The notes under the pieces are model-generated. The model was not told the origin of the DNA. It did no database searches and saw only the letters and a program-made list of their open reading frames with translations. Shown here in pieces: positions 7,854 through 14,089 of a stretch of 26,285 nt of DNA. This DNA is from a virus: the IMG/VR virus record IMGVR_UViG_3300049156_000034, positions 1 to 26,285 of that record. One strand, given 5' to 3'. Within the stretch, counting starts at the first letter, position 1, and the number at the start of each line of letters is the position of its first letter. A program made the translations under genes and the position numbers.

Positions 7854-8006
7854 ATGCCAAAACCAAAAGCCGGGGAAAAGCGTAGTAAATTTGTACCCCG
7901 CTGTATTAGGGCCATTCGCAATGAAGGAGATAAGCGCCCTACCAGACAGGTAGCGGGTAAATGTTTCGGTATTTACGATACTTGGAAGAAGAAGGGGGGG
8001 AGATAA
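7854..8006 (+). CDS. 50-residue conserved phage microprotein
   Basis: A short frame beginning with ATG 7854, with AGGAG about seven bases upstream, and ending with TAA at 8004-8006. The product is 50 residues and basic: 'MPKPKAGEKRSKFVPRC' at the N-terminus, then 'RQVAGKCFGIYDTWKKKGGR' at the C-terminus. From memory, the pattern 'PK.GE....F..RC ... Q.VA.C...W' recurs in small phage proteins and as a terminal segment of some phage prohead-protease proteins. That supports a real gene linked to head assembly or an escorting factor. The two spaced cysteines could bind metal. It fills the gap between the zinc-ribbon gene and the basic protein gene, with two bases before and two after. Function unknown. 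Confidence 0.68.
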   Translation: MPKPKAGEKRSKFVPRCIRAIRNEGDKRPTRQVAGKCFGIYDTWKKKGGR

Positions 8007-8008
8007 TA

Positions 8009-9082
8009 ATGGCAAAAGACAAAAAGACAACTGAGGGCGTTTCCACACAAAAGCCAGGGGAAAAGCCGGGAGAAGGTCGGCTGCAGAAAGTCGATGAACA
8101 ACAAAAGAAAGAGGGGAAAGTGCCAGTTGGTCAAATTCAACGAGGGCTAAAGCCGGGTGATGTTGATGTGCAAACTGGCAAACCCAAGCCGGGTAGGTGG
8201 GGGAGGCTCAAAGCGTTTGCAACTAGAAAAGAGGGACAACCCATGCCTCGAGGAACAATGGGAGAGCGAGCTGCGGCCATCGGACAGGTAGCTAGGAGGG
8301 GTTTGGGGGGTACAGGCGAGGCAACAAGACCAGGGGGTATCCTCAATATAGAGAAATTGAGAGGTGAATCAAGGGGTCCATCAACGCCTAGTGAGCCCGG
8401 AGGTGGAAAGTCAGAGATTACTAAGTATAGAGAAAGAACTGCTGCCGATATTGAGTCTATCCCCGAAAAAGCTCGCAAAAAGATCCCGAAAGAAGTAGGC
8501 GCTAAATTCACGGCTGGCGAAAGACAGGGAGCTGGCAAGGGTGTAGCAGTTACAAGAACCGCAGCGGCAAAAGAGCCAACTAAATCTGAAGAGGGTAAGG
8601 TGACTGACCGTGGATCTTTAGGTGGATTCAAAGCAACTGGAGAGCCAAAGAAAGAGCCAGAGCCAAAAGTAATAACCAAAACCAGAACCATAACCAAGAC
8701 CAGAACCGTGAAAGAAAAACCGAAGAAAGAAATGAGTTTATGGGAAAAAATTAAGGCTGGAGCTAGTGCCGCTGCAACCAAAGTGGGAGAGGTTGCGAGT
8801 GAAGCCAGCAAAGAAGCATTGAGGGAGCAAGAGAGAGCAAGAAAGATCCAAGGTGGAGAAGCTGGCACAAAGAAACAAGCGAAGCAAGTTGGTAAGGCAG
8901 CCGAAAAAGCACTCGTACCTAAATTTGAAAAACCAACAAGAATAAAAAAGAAGGATTACAAAGGTTCACCAGATGTGCCAGCGGGTCAAGAAGCAAGAAG
9001 CAAAAGGGCCAGAAAAAACCTGATGAAACGACGAACAGACGAAGAAAGAAAAGCAAGAGAGAGAGCTGAGAAAAGGAGGTAA
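8009..9082 (+). CDS. Highly basic, largely disordered phage protein
   Basis: A 357-residue protein, very rich in Lys, Arg, Gly, Pro, Glu and Ala, and predicted by eye to be mostly disordered. The start is ATG 8009, two bases after the stop of the microgene, with GGGGGGAGA upstream. A likely helix is present around 'MSLWEKIKAGASAAATKVG' (residues 243-261), and the C-terminus is a near-continuous Lys/Arg helix ('RSKRARKNLMKRRTDEERK'). A short perfect internal repeat of 'ITKTRT' occurs at DNA level (8672-8707). No enzyme motif is visible. Its position just before the scaffold suggests an internal head protein, a DNA-binding or condensing protein, or a scaffold partner. All roles are inferred from composition and context. 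Confidence 0.6.
   Translation: MAKDKKTTEGVSTQKPGEKPGEGRLQKVDEQQKKEGKVPVGQIQRGLKPGDVDVQTGKPKPGRWGRLKAFATRKEGQPMPRGTMGERAAAIGQVARRGLGGTGEATRPGGILNIEKLRGESRGPSTPSEPGGGKSEITKYRERTAADIESIPEKARKKIPKEVGAKFTAGERQGAGKGVAVTRTAAAKEPTKSEEGKVTDRGSLGGFKATGEPKKEPEPKVITKTRTITKTRTVKEKPKKEMSLWEKIKAGASAAATKVGEVASEASKEALREQERARKIQGGEAGTKKQAKQVGKAAEKALVPKFEKPTRIKKKDYKGSPDVPAGQEARSKRARKNLMKRRTDEERKARERAEKRR
8672..8707 (+). repeat. Tandem repeat, two 18-base units
   Basis: Two adjacent copies of ATAACCAARACCAGAACC (R is A in the first, G in the second) encode 'ITKTRT' twice. It lies in the disordered middle of the basic protein at 8009-9082. It probably arose by slippage and may lengthen a linker. Confidence 0.85.
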
Positions 9083-9087
9083 TAACA

Positions 9088-9696
9088 ATGCCAAAAGGAG
9101 TTGGATACGGTGGTGATGAAGTTAGCTCAACCACCAACAAGAAAGTAATTACGAAAAAGGCTGTGCCACAAAAGAAATACTCAACGGCAGATCCTCCCAT
9201 TCATCCCCAAACTCCAGCACCCACAGGTATCCCTTCACGTCCAAAGGGAAATTCGCCCGAAGCTATAGCTGAATTTCAGAGACAGGTTGCTGCATCTGGA
9301 GCTGATGAAGCGACACAACGCGACATATTGAGAGCTGCGAAAGTGCCGCTATCTGGAACTGGTATCTCTTCCACTCCCCCCGCCGAAACACGGAAGGGAC
9401 TAGGAATGCGGCCCGATGAAATGACTAAACCAACGGCAAAAAAAGACGGCGTTGGCATTCGTGATAAGCAGAAAACGGATTCGGTTGACCGCGCTCTTCA
9501 ACAAAAAGTAAAGCGAGCTGGTGAGCTGCAACGTGCAGGCCCCGCCGGGAAGGAGACAAGGAGAAAAGAAGATGCAATGAAGGCGGGTGGTTTTGCCCCT
9601 GCTGAGATAAATGCTTTCAAAAGCATGGAAGAAGAAAGGCTCTTGCGTAAGAGGAAAAAAGAACCAGTATTTGAAACAGAACAACCAGGACCCTGA
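9088..9696 (+). CDS. Basic disordered phage protein, second of a pair
   Basis: A 202-residue protein with a clean AGGAGG ribosome site and ATG 9088. Composition is Lys/Arg/Pro/Ala/Thr-rich. 'MPKGVGYGGDEVSS' starts the protein, followed by a Pro-rich stretch with 'PIHPQTPAPTGIPSRP'. A short helical segment follows ('SPEAIAEFQRQVAASGADEA'), and the C-terminus has 'AMKAGGFAPAEINAFKSMEE' and a basic 'RLLRKRKKEP'. Phage proteins starting 'MPKG.GYG' are common next to capsid genes, but I know no function for them. It sits between the larger basic protein and the acidic scaffold. A structural or assembly role is likely from position only. Confidence 0.55.
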   Translation: MPKGVGYGGDEVSSTTNKKVITKKAVPQKKYSTADPPIHPQTPAPTGIPSRPKGNSPEAIAEFQRQVAASGADEATQRDILRAAKVPLSGTGISSTPPAETRKGLGMRPDEMTKPTAKKDGVGIRDKQKTDSVDRALQQKVKRAGELQRAGPAGKETRRKEDAMKAGGFAPAEINAFKSMEEERLLRKRKKEPVFETEQPGP

Positions 9697-9715
9697 ATGA
9701 AAAGGAGTTAAGCAA

Positions 9716-10672
9716 ATGGAAGATGTAGAGAAGATCATAGAGGACGCTAAAGAGCATGACCACGATGCCGGGGTTTCGTCTCTCCCCGAGGAGGACACCC
9801 ATCAACTCGATTTCGATGATTATGAAGCCGAGGATCTGTACCCGAGTGACGACTCGCTAAAAGCGGAGGAAGATACAGATTCAGAAGGTGAGCTACTCGA
9901 GATTGAACCAGAGGCAGAGGATCAGCCTCCCTTCCATGAACACCCGCGCTGGCAAAAATTGTTAGCCGAGAGGGACGACCTGCAAGGCAAGCTCGAAACT
10001 CTTGAGGGTGATGTTGAAGGCTACAGGACCCTAGAAGATCGCATAAATCAAAGGTTCCAATTATACGAGAGAGAGTTGGATAGATACCGCTTTATGCCTG
10101 AACACACCGTCCCCCAGGAGCAGCCCGATCCCTTCGCTACGATTATGGACAAAGAAGATAGCGAGATCGTCGAGCAATTCCAAGAGGACCCCAAGGGTTT
10201 TCTTACAGGTTTCGGTGAGAGTATCCAGAGTCAGGTTATGAGGTCGGTAGATGAGCGGAACATCGTTGCAGAGACAGACAAAGCCCTGCAATATGGCCTT
10301 GAGCATTTTGCCGAACAGCATGAAGATTTCATGCCATTGGTGGAAAGCGGAGAGGTTGCTCATTTTATTCAGATGAATCCTATCCACAATGCTATCTCCG
10401 CATATTGGGCCATTAGAGAATCGAGGGATCAAGGTGGCTCAGACCATGAAAGGGAAGCGCTGGAACAGCAAATAAGAGAGGATGAGCGCAATAAAACGCT
10501 CGCATCCATAAGGGCAAAACAGGGCGCTGAAGTTCTCGACGGTAGTTCTTCTGTAACTCCAGTTGGGTCCGGCAGCGCCGTTGAGCCCGAATTGCAGGAT
10601 ACTGCAAGGCATGGGGGCAAGCGCTCAGTAATAGCCAGCCGCCTTAAAAGATTTAGGGAGCGGCTTGGCTAG
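9716..10672 (+). CDS. Putative capsid scaffolding protein
   Basis: Scaffolding proteins guide coat subunits into a prohead and then leave. The 318-residue protein lies directly upstream of the major capsid gene and has the expected composition. The N-terminus is strongly acidic (about residues 1-75, for example 'LDFDDYEAEDLYPSDDS'), the centre is helical, including 'KLETLEGDVEGYRTLEDR', and there is a compact basic C-terminal helix 'KRSVIASRLKRFRERLG'. In P22-type scaffolds a basic C-terminal helix-turn-helix binds the coat, so the tail here is a good candidate for that contact. The start is ATG 9716 after AGGAG. The gap to the capsid gene is 11 bases and carries the capsid ribosome site. Assignment is by position and architecture, not by a diagnostic motif. 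Confidence 0.72.
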   Translation: MEDVEKIIEDAKEHDHDAGVSSLPEEDTHQLDFDDYEAEDLYPSDDSLKAEEDTDSEGELLEIEPEAEDQPPFHEHPRWQKLLAERDDLQGKLETLEGDVEGYRTLEDRINQRFQLYERELDRYRFMPEHTVPQEQPDPFATIMDKEDSEIVEQFQEDPKGFLTGFGESIQSQVMRSVDERNIVAETDKALQYGLEHFAEQHEDFMPLVESGEVAHFIQMNPIHNAISAYWAIRESRDQGGSDHEREALEQQIREDERNKTLASIRAKQGAEVLDGSSSVTPVGSGSAVEPELQDTARHGGKRSVIASRLKRFRERLG

Positions 10673-10683
10673 GAGGTTCCAGT

Positions 10684-11631
10684 ATGGCGCTTACGAGAAG
10701 TGAGCTGGAATCTATCACTCGAGATCATTGGGTAACTGATAATGGGAAAGCGTTTGACAACTATTTCACGTCAAACTACCTGATCTTTCGGGTTATGAAA
10801 AAACCGAAATATCGTCCCGCTGGTGGCGTTCAGATCAAAGTGCCGTTGACCTATGACCGCCTGACAGGTGGATCATTCGATGGTACGGATCAGTTCGACG
10901 TTGCCCGCAAGGATATTATCAATTCTGCGCTGTTCGATTGGCGGCACTACTATGTCAACGTCACAATCGTTTGGACCGAGGAGTTGGAGAATGCAGGTCC
11001 CGAGGAAGAGGTTGATATGGTGCTGACTAAGCTCGACAATGCGCAGGAAACTATCCGGTGGGATCTCGGTGACGGACTCTACAGCGATGGTTCAGGGAAT
11101 GCAAGCAAGGATTTGGATGGCTTGGAGGCCCTGTTTGACCCTGTAACTTCAACCCCTTATGGCGCAATAGCAAACGACGACATGCCAACATGGAGCGCCG
11201 GAGTAGATACTACTGCGGAGCCGTTGACGAGTGCTGTTCTTCGTGCCATGAGGACCGCTGCAAAGATCGGTGATGGCTCGAATGACAAGCCGAAGCTAAT
11301 TGTGACGACTGATGATCTGCTGGATAGTTGGTTGAACCAACTGCAAACTCAGCAACGTTTTCAGTCACCACAGGCAGCCAAAGCTGGTTTCGACGGTGTG
11401 TTTATGATCGACCAAGCAGAGATATTCAGCGACGGTAAATGCCCCGCTGGTAATTGCTATGCTTTGAATGATCGGCATTGGGGATTCGCGGTACATCGAA
11501 GCGGTATGTTTGTCAGGACCGCATGGAAGGTCCCCACGAATCAGGCCGTGAAAAGCATGCAGATTCTCTGGAAGGGCAACATGATCTGCACCCGGAGAAA
11601 CAGCCATTACAAGCACAGCAACTTGACCTAA
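10684..11631 (+). CDS. Major capsid protein
   Basis: The 315-residue protein forms the capsid shell. It follows the scaffold and is preceded by a strong AGGAGG site at ATG 10684. The N-terminus is a helical arm ('MALTRSELESITRDHWVTDN'), then 'IFRVMKKPKYRPAGGVQIKV' leads into the core. Later segments fit the HK97-like coat of podovirus-type phages: 'TKLDNAQETIRWDLGDGLYS' (spine-like helix region), 'PKLIVTTDDLLDSWLNQLQ', 'FDGVFMIDQAEIFSD' and a final 'NCYALNDRHWGFAVHRSGMF'. These are typical of the related marine and environmental phage coat family. No cleavable delta domain or protease gene is evident, consistent with a separate scaffold. A G/C hairpin follows the stop codon. Confidence 0.85.
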   Translation: MALTRSELESITRDHWVTDNGKAFDNYFTSNYLIFRVMKKPKYRPAGGVQIKVPLTYDRLTGGSFDGTDQFDVARKDIINSALFDWRHYYVNVTIVWTEELENAGPEEEVDMVLTKLDNAQETIRWDLGDGLYSDGSGNASKDLDGLEALFDPVTSTPYGAIANDDMPTWSAGVDTTAEPLTSAVLRAMRTAAKIGDGSNDKPKLIVTTDDLLDSWLNQLQTQQRFQSPQAAKAGFDGVFMIDQAEIFSDGKCPAGNCYALNDRHWGFAVHRSGMFVRTAWKVPTNQAVKSMQILWKGNMICTRRNSHYKHSNLT

Positions 11632-11648
11632 ACATCTATCTGGCGGAG

Positions 11649-11670
11649 TGGGGCGGCGCGAATCGCCCCA
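11649..11670 (+). other. G/C hairpin after the capsid gene
   Basis: TGGGGCG (11649-11655) pairs perfectly with CGCCCCA (11664-11670) across an 8-base loop, between the capsid stop and the ribosome site of the next gene. No T-run follows, so it is not a classical terminator. A role in mRNA end protection or reduced read-through is inferred. Confidence 0.55.
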
Positions 11671-11688
11671 ACGCCAAGGAGACAGGAT

Positions 11689-12441
11689 ATGCCAGTAAAT
11701 CAAACTGGAAGTAAGTACGGTTACGAAACCACAACCGGGCTCGTTATTCAGCAAGGTTTGTTCGAGGAATCCGAGGACCAGAAGCACAAGATAGATACTT
11801 GTGTGAAGCTGGCTGATGGTAGGTGTTTTCACTACGCCCAGGCTGGCGCAGTTGCTCTGAGTGCTGGAAAACTCAACAAAGCAGTTGAAACTCCAACGGG
11901 CCATGAGGACGTTGCGGTTCTTGCTGATGTTGCCATAGGCGGCAAGCTAGTCACGGTAACTGAGGGTGGGACCACACCTGTAACCAAGAATCAGTATGCC
12001 GAAGGCTATCTCTCGCTTCGCTCGGGTACTGGTGTAGGTCAGATGAGGAAGATCAGGAGTCACCCGGCTGCTGCGATAGGTGCAACCGTCGAGCTGACAC
12101 TCTATGATCCGTTTACCACAGCGATAGTCGCTGCGGATACGGCGGATCTCATCTACAGCCCCTACCAAAGCGTTGTTGAAAACGCAACCCTGGCTAATCC
12201 GGTTTCAGGAGTACCGCTGATTGCAGTACAGGCGAGTTACTTTTTCTGGAACCAAACCTTCGGACCAGCGAATGTGCTGAATGATGGCGGCACAGCACTC
12301 GGGACGTTACTTGTGCCTGATGCTAGTGTCGCTGGTGCTGTTGAAACTGCTGCTGCTTTCACAGGCCCGATTGTTGGATGGGCCATGATAGCGCAAGTAG
12401 GCGCAGACTATGGCGCTACGTTCCTCACAATCTGTCCGTAA
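11689..12441 (+). CDS. Capsid-associated structural protein (candidate decoration protein)
   Basis: A 250-residue protein with AAGGAG upstream of ATG 11689. It follows the coat gene, where decoration or minor head proteins usually lie. The sequence is beta-rich and small-residue-rich. 'ADGRCFHYAQAGAVALSAGK' (about residues 44-63) leads an Ala/Gly section. A second block has 'AEGYLSLRSGTGVGQMRKI' and 'TLYDPFTTAIVAADTADLI', a layout seen in structural proteins of many environmental phages. The C-terminus has 'AFTGPIVGWAMIAQVGADYG'. No enzyme motif is visible. A head decoration or stabilising role is the best guess. Confidence 0.62.
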   Translation: MPVNQTGSKYGYETTTGLVIQQGLFEESEDQKHKIDTCVKLADGRCFHYAQAGAVALSAGKLNKAVETPTGHEDVAVLADVAIGGKLVTVTEGGTTPVTKNQYAEGYLSLRSGTGVGQMRKIRSHPAAAIGATVELTLYDPFTTAIVAADTADLIYSPYQSVVENATLANPVSGVPLIAVQASYFFWNQTFGPANVLNDGGTALGTLLVPDASVAGAVETAAAFTGPIVGWAMIAQVGADYGATFLTICP

Positions 12442-12450
12442 ACAAACAGG

Positions 12451-12474
12451 TGGGGGGGATTCTTGTCCCCCCCA
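12451..12474 (+). terminator. Strong G/C hairpin, possible terminator
   Basis: A T plus seven Gs (12451-12458) pairs with seven Cs plus an A (12467-12474) across an 8-base loop. It lies just after the decoration-protein stop. It is followed by AAATCTCCTC rather than a T-run, so termination would be weak or Rho-assisted. It may instead protect the upstream mRNA end. Confidence 0.5.
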
Positions 12475-12546
12475 AATCTCCTCACTTCGTTTCACCGTCC
12501 TGGCGGTGTGAATTACGCCCTAAACAAAGGGCAGGAGGCAATTAAA

Positions 12547-12804
12547 ATGGCGAATACTTTTGACATACAGAAGATCACTCATATTGGTGACTTCAGAATG
12601 ACGATTACACAAGTCACAGGTGATGGTAGCACTACCGCCATTACCGCTACCGAGCTTGGCCTTGCCAAAATTCGGTTTGCATGGCTGCAGGATATTGACG
12701 ATGGTGCTGCGCTCGGCATTGCATCAATCACTACCGACACCCTCACTCTCTCCGCAGCCATTGGCAATACACAAAACCAGTACGTTTTTGCGTTAGGCTG
12801 GTAA
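12547..12804 (+). CDS. Small phage structural protein
   Basis: An 85-residue protein from ATG 12547 with AGGAGG upstream. The frame extends further 5' only through the hairpin region, which is unlikely to be coding. It is a compact beta protein: 'GDFRMTITQVTGDGSTTAI', then 'IRFAWLQDIDDGAALGIASI', a 'TLTLSAAIGNTQNQYVFALG' strand pair, and a C-terminal Trp. Such 'W.QD.D.....' small proteins often sit between coat and tail-connector genes in environmental phages. A minor virion role is likely. It is flanked by G/C hairpins on both sides, so it could be a separately dosed product. Confidence 0.6.
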   Translation: MANTFDIQKITHIGDFRMTITQVTGDGSTTAITATELGLAKIRFAWLQDIDDGAALGIASITTDTLTLSAAIGNTQNQYVFALGW

Positions 12805-12811
12805 CAATACC

Positions 12812-12833
12812 GGGGGGGCTAGTCCCCCCTTTT
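12812..12833 (+). terminator. Rho-independent-like terminator before the adaptor gene
   Basis: Six Gs (12813-12818) pair with six Cs (12824-12829) over a 5-base loop, followed directly by TTTT (12830-12833). It lies between the small structural gene and the ribosome site of the next gene. The T-run is short, so partial read-through is likely, which would lower expression of the tail genes relative to capsid genes. Confidence 0.6.
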
Positions 12834-12844
12834 CGGAGGAAGAA

Positions 12845-14089
12845 ATGGGAGCGAATCTATTTACCTTGAGAAAATTTGTTCGGCAAGAGATCGACGATCC
12901 GGCTCCCCTGAGAAAGCCTGGGCCAACGATCAGCTTCCAGCATGACGGTGGCTTTAATCAGACTACGAGCTTTCAGGATTCGTCTGAGGATTTTGTGACA
13001 CTAGGGATCGTCGTGGGTGATGTGATTTTCAACCTCACAGATGGTGGTTCTCTGGCTACTATCAGGGCTATTACCAGTAACATCGGTACGAATGATGTGC
13101 TGGAAGTAGATTCAATAGATGGCGGGAATCAGAATGAGTACAACCCGAATGATATTTGCTATCTCTATGATCGCCATGCGCAGAAGGGGCTAGACGGTAC
13201 TCGATTCATAAACTCCGAAATCCTCGATGCAATCAATCAAGCGCAGAAACAGGTAGCGCGGAAATTTGGTGGTGTTCAAAAGACTGACTATCATCAGGAT
13301 ATTAAGGTTCAGACCAAGATCCCGATTGATAATCTAGTTTCAACCTTGCTTGTGGAGGAAACCGTCACAGGTGCAAACAATGGATATACTGCCGTCATTG
13401 AATATCAGGCAGAGGATTTCTTTGTCGTTGAAGATTTCAGGGATGCTACTGGTACGTTAGACGATACAGCTCTCTTTGAGGACAATGAAGTAATTACAGG
13501 GAATACAAGCGGGGCTACGTGTCAGATAAACAGCCCTGATACCAGCGGCGCGGTCCCGCCCGCCCTGCAGGGATATAGTGTCAACAATTTTAATGTCGGA
13601 CAGAATTTACCTACCGATCTCAAATCCCTTGTAGCTGCCTACTATTTAGACCCAAGCAATCAGCGCTATGGCCTGGGTAAGCAATATATTGAGGAGCATT
13701 TTCGCTATCCTCGATCTACTGGAGAGCCTATTACTGCGGCTCCTTGGCAAGATAGTAATCGTATATGGCTCTGGCCCAACAGATCACCAGGAGGGGTAAA
13801 TAATATCCACCTAATCTATTGGGCGTGGCCTGCTGATCTTGCGGCTGATACAGATGAAACAGACCTAGATGTTCTTTACGAGCGGCTCTTAATTTTGTTG
13901 TCTGCAAGGATTCTGGCTGGACACATGAGAGACGAGGAAATGATTTCTCGAATCATGCCTGAGTTGCAAGAGGAACAATTCGATGTAATGACAACGAAAG
14001 ACGATGAGCCAAGACATTTCCGGCAAGAAATTCCTTGGGATCTTTATGAGGATGGTGATTACTTCTCGGGCCGAGGTAGGTATATATGA
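12845..14089 (+). CDS. Head-tail adaptor with two inserted beta modules
   Basis: The 414-residue protein lies between head and tail-hub genes, where podoviruses encode adaptor or head-completion proteins that sit below the portal. The helical adaptor core is visible as 'NLFTLRKFVRQEIDDPAP' at the N-terminus, 'NSEILDAINQAQKQVARKFG' in the middle and a C-terminal helical part ending 'PWDLYEDGDYFSGRGRYI'. Two stretches look inserted: residues about 35-110 ('TSFQDSSEDFVTLGIVVGDV' to 'CYLYD') and about 168-235, with 'NEVITGNTSGATCQINS'. Both match short beta modules common in phage tail and adsorption proteins. This makes the protein about twice the usual adaptor length. The start has GGAGG at 12836-12840 region. 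Its TGA overlaps the next ATG (ATGA). Adaptor identity is by position and layout. Confidence 0.6.
   Translation: MGANLFTLRKFVRQEIDDPAPLRKPGPTISFQHDGGFNQTTSFQDSSEDFVTLGIVVGDVIFNLTDGGSLATIRAITSNIGTNDVLEVDSIDGGNQNEYNPNDICYLYDRHAQKGLDGTRFINSEILDAINQAQKQVARKFGGVQKTDYHQDIKVQTKIPIDNLVSTLLVEETVTGANNGYTAVIEYQAEDFFVVEDFRDATGTLDDTALFEDNEVITGNTSGATCQINSPDTSGAVPPALQGYSVNNFNVGQNLPTDLKSLVAAYYLDPSNQRYGLGKQYIEEHFRYPRSTGEPITAAPWQDSNRIWLWPNRSPGGVNNIHLIYWAWPADLAADTDETDLDVLYERLLILLSARILAGHMRDEEMISRIMPELQEEQFDVMTTKDDEPRHFRQEIPWDLYEDGDYFSGRGRYI

Noticed and set aside
8672-8707. Tandem repeat as a possible iteron or CRISPR-like element
   Set aside because: There are only two adjacent 18-base units, in frame with the coding sequence and without spacers.
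8137-8868. 243-codon frame on the - strand with hydrophobic stretches
   Set aside because: It lies opposite the Lys-rich basic protein. Lys codons read backwards give Phe and Leu, which explains the apparent membrane segments.
11365-11904. 179-codon - strand frame across the capsid and decoration genes
   Set aside because: It runs antisense to two well supported genes and the hairpin between them; no motif is seen.
12463-12546. Longer start for the small structural protein at 12547
   Set aside because: The extension begins in the hairpin region and lacks a ribosome site, while ATG 12547 has AGGAGG at good spacing.
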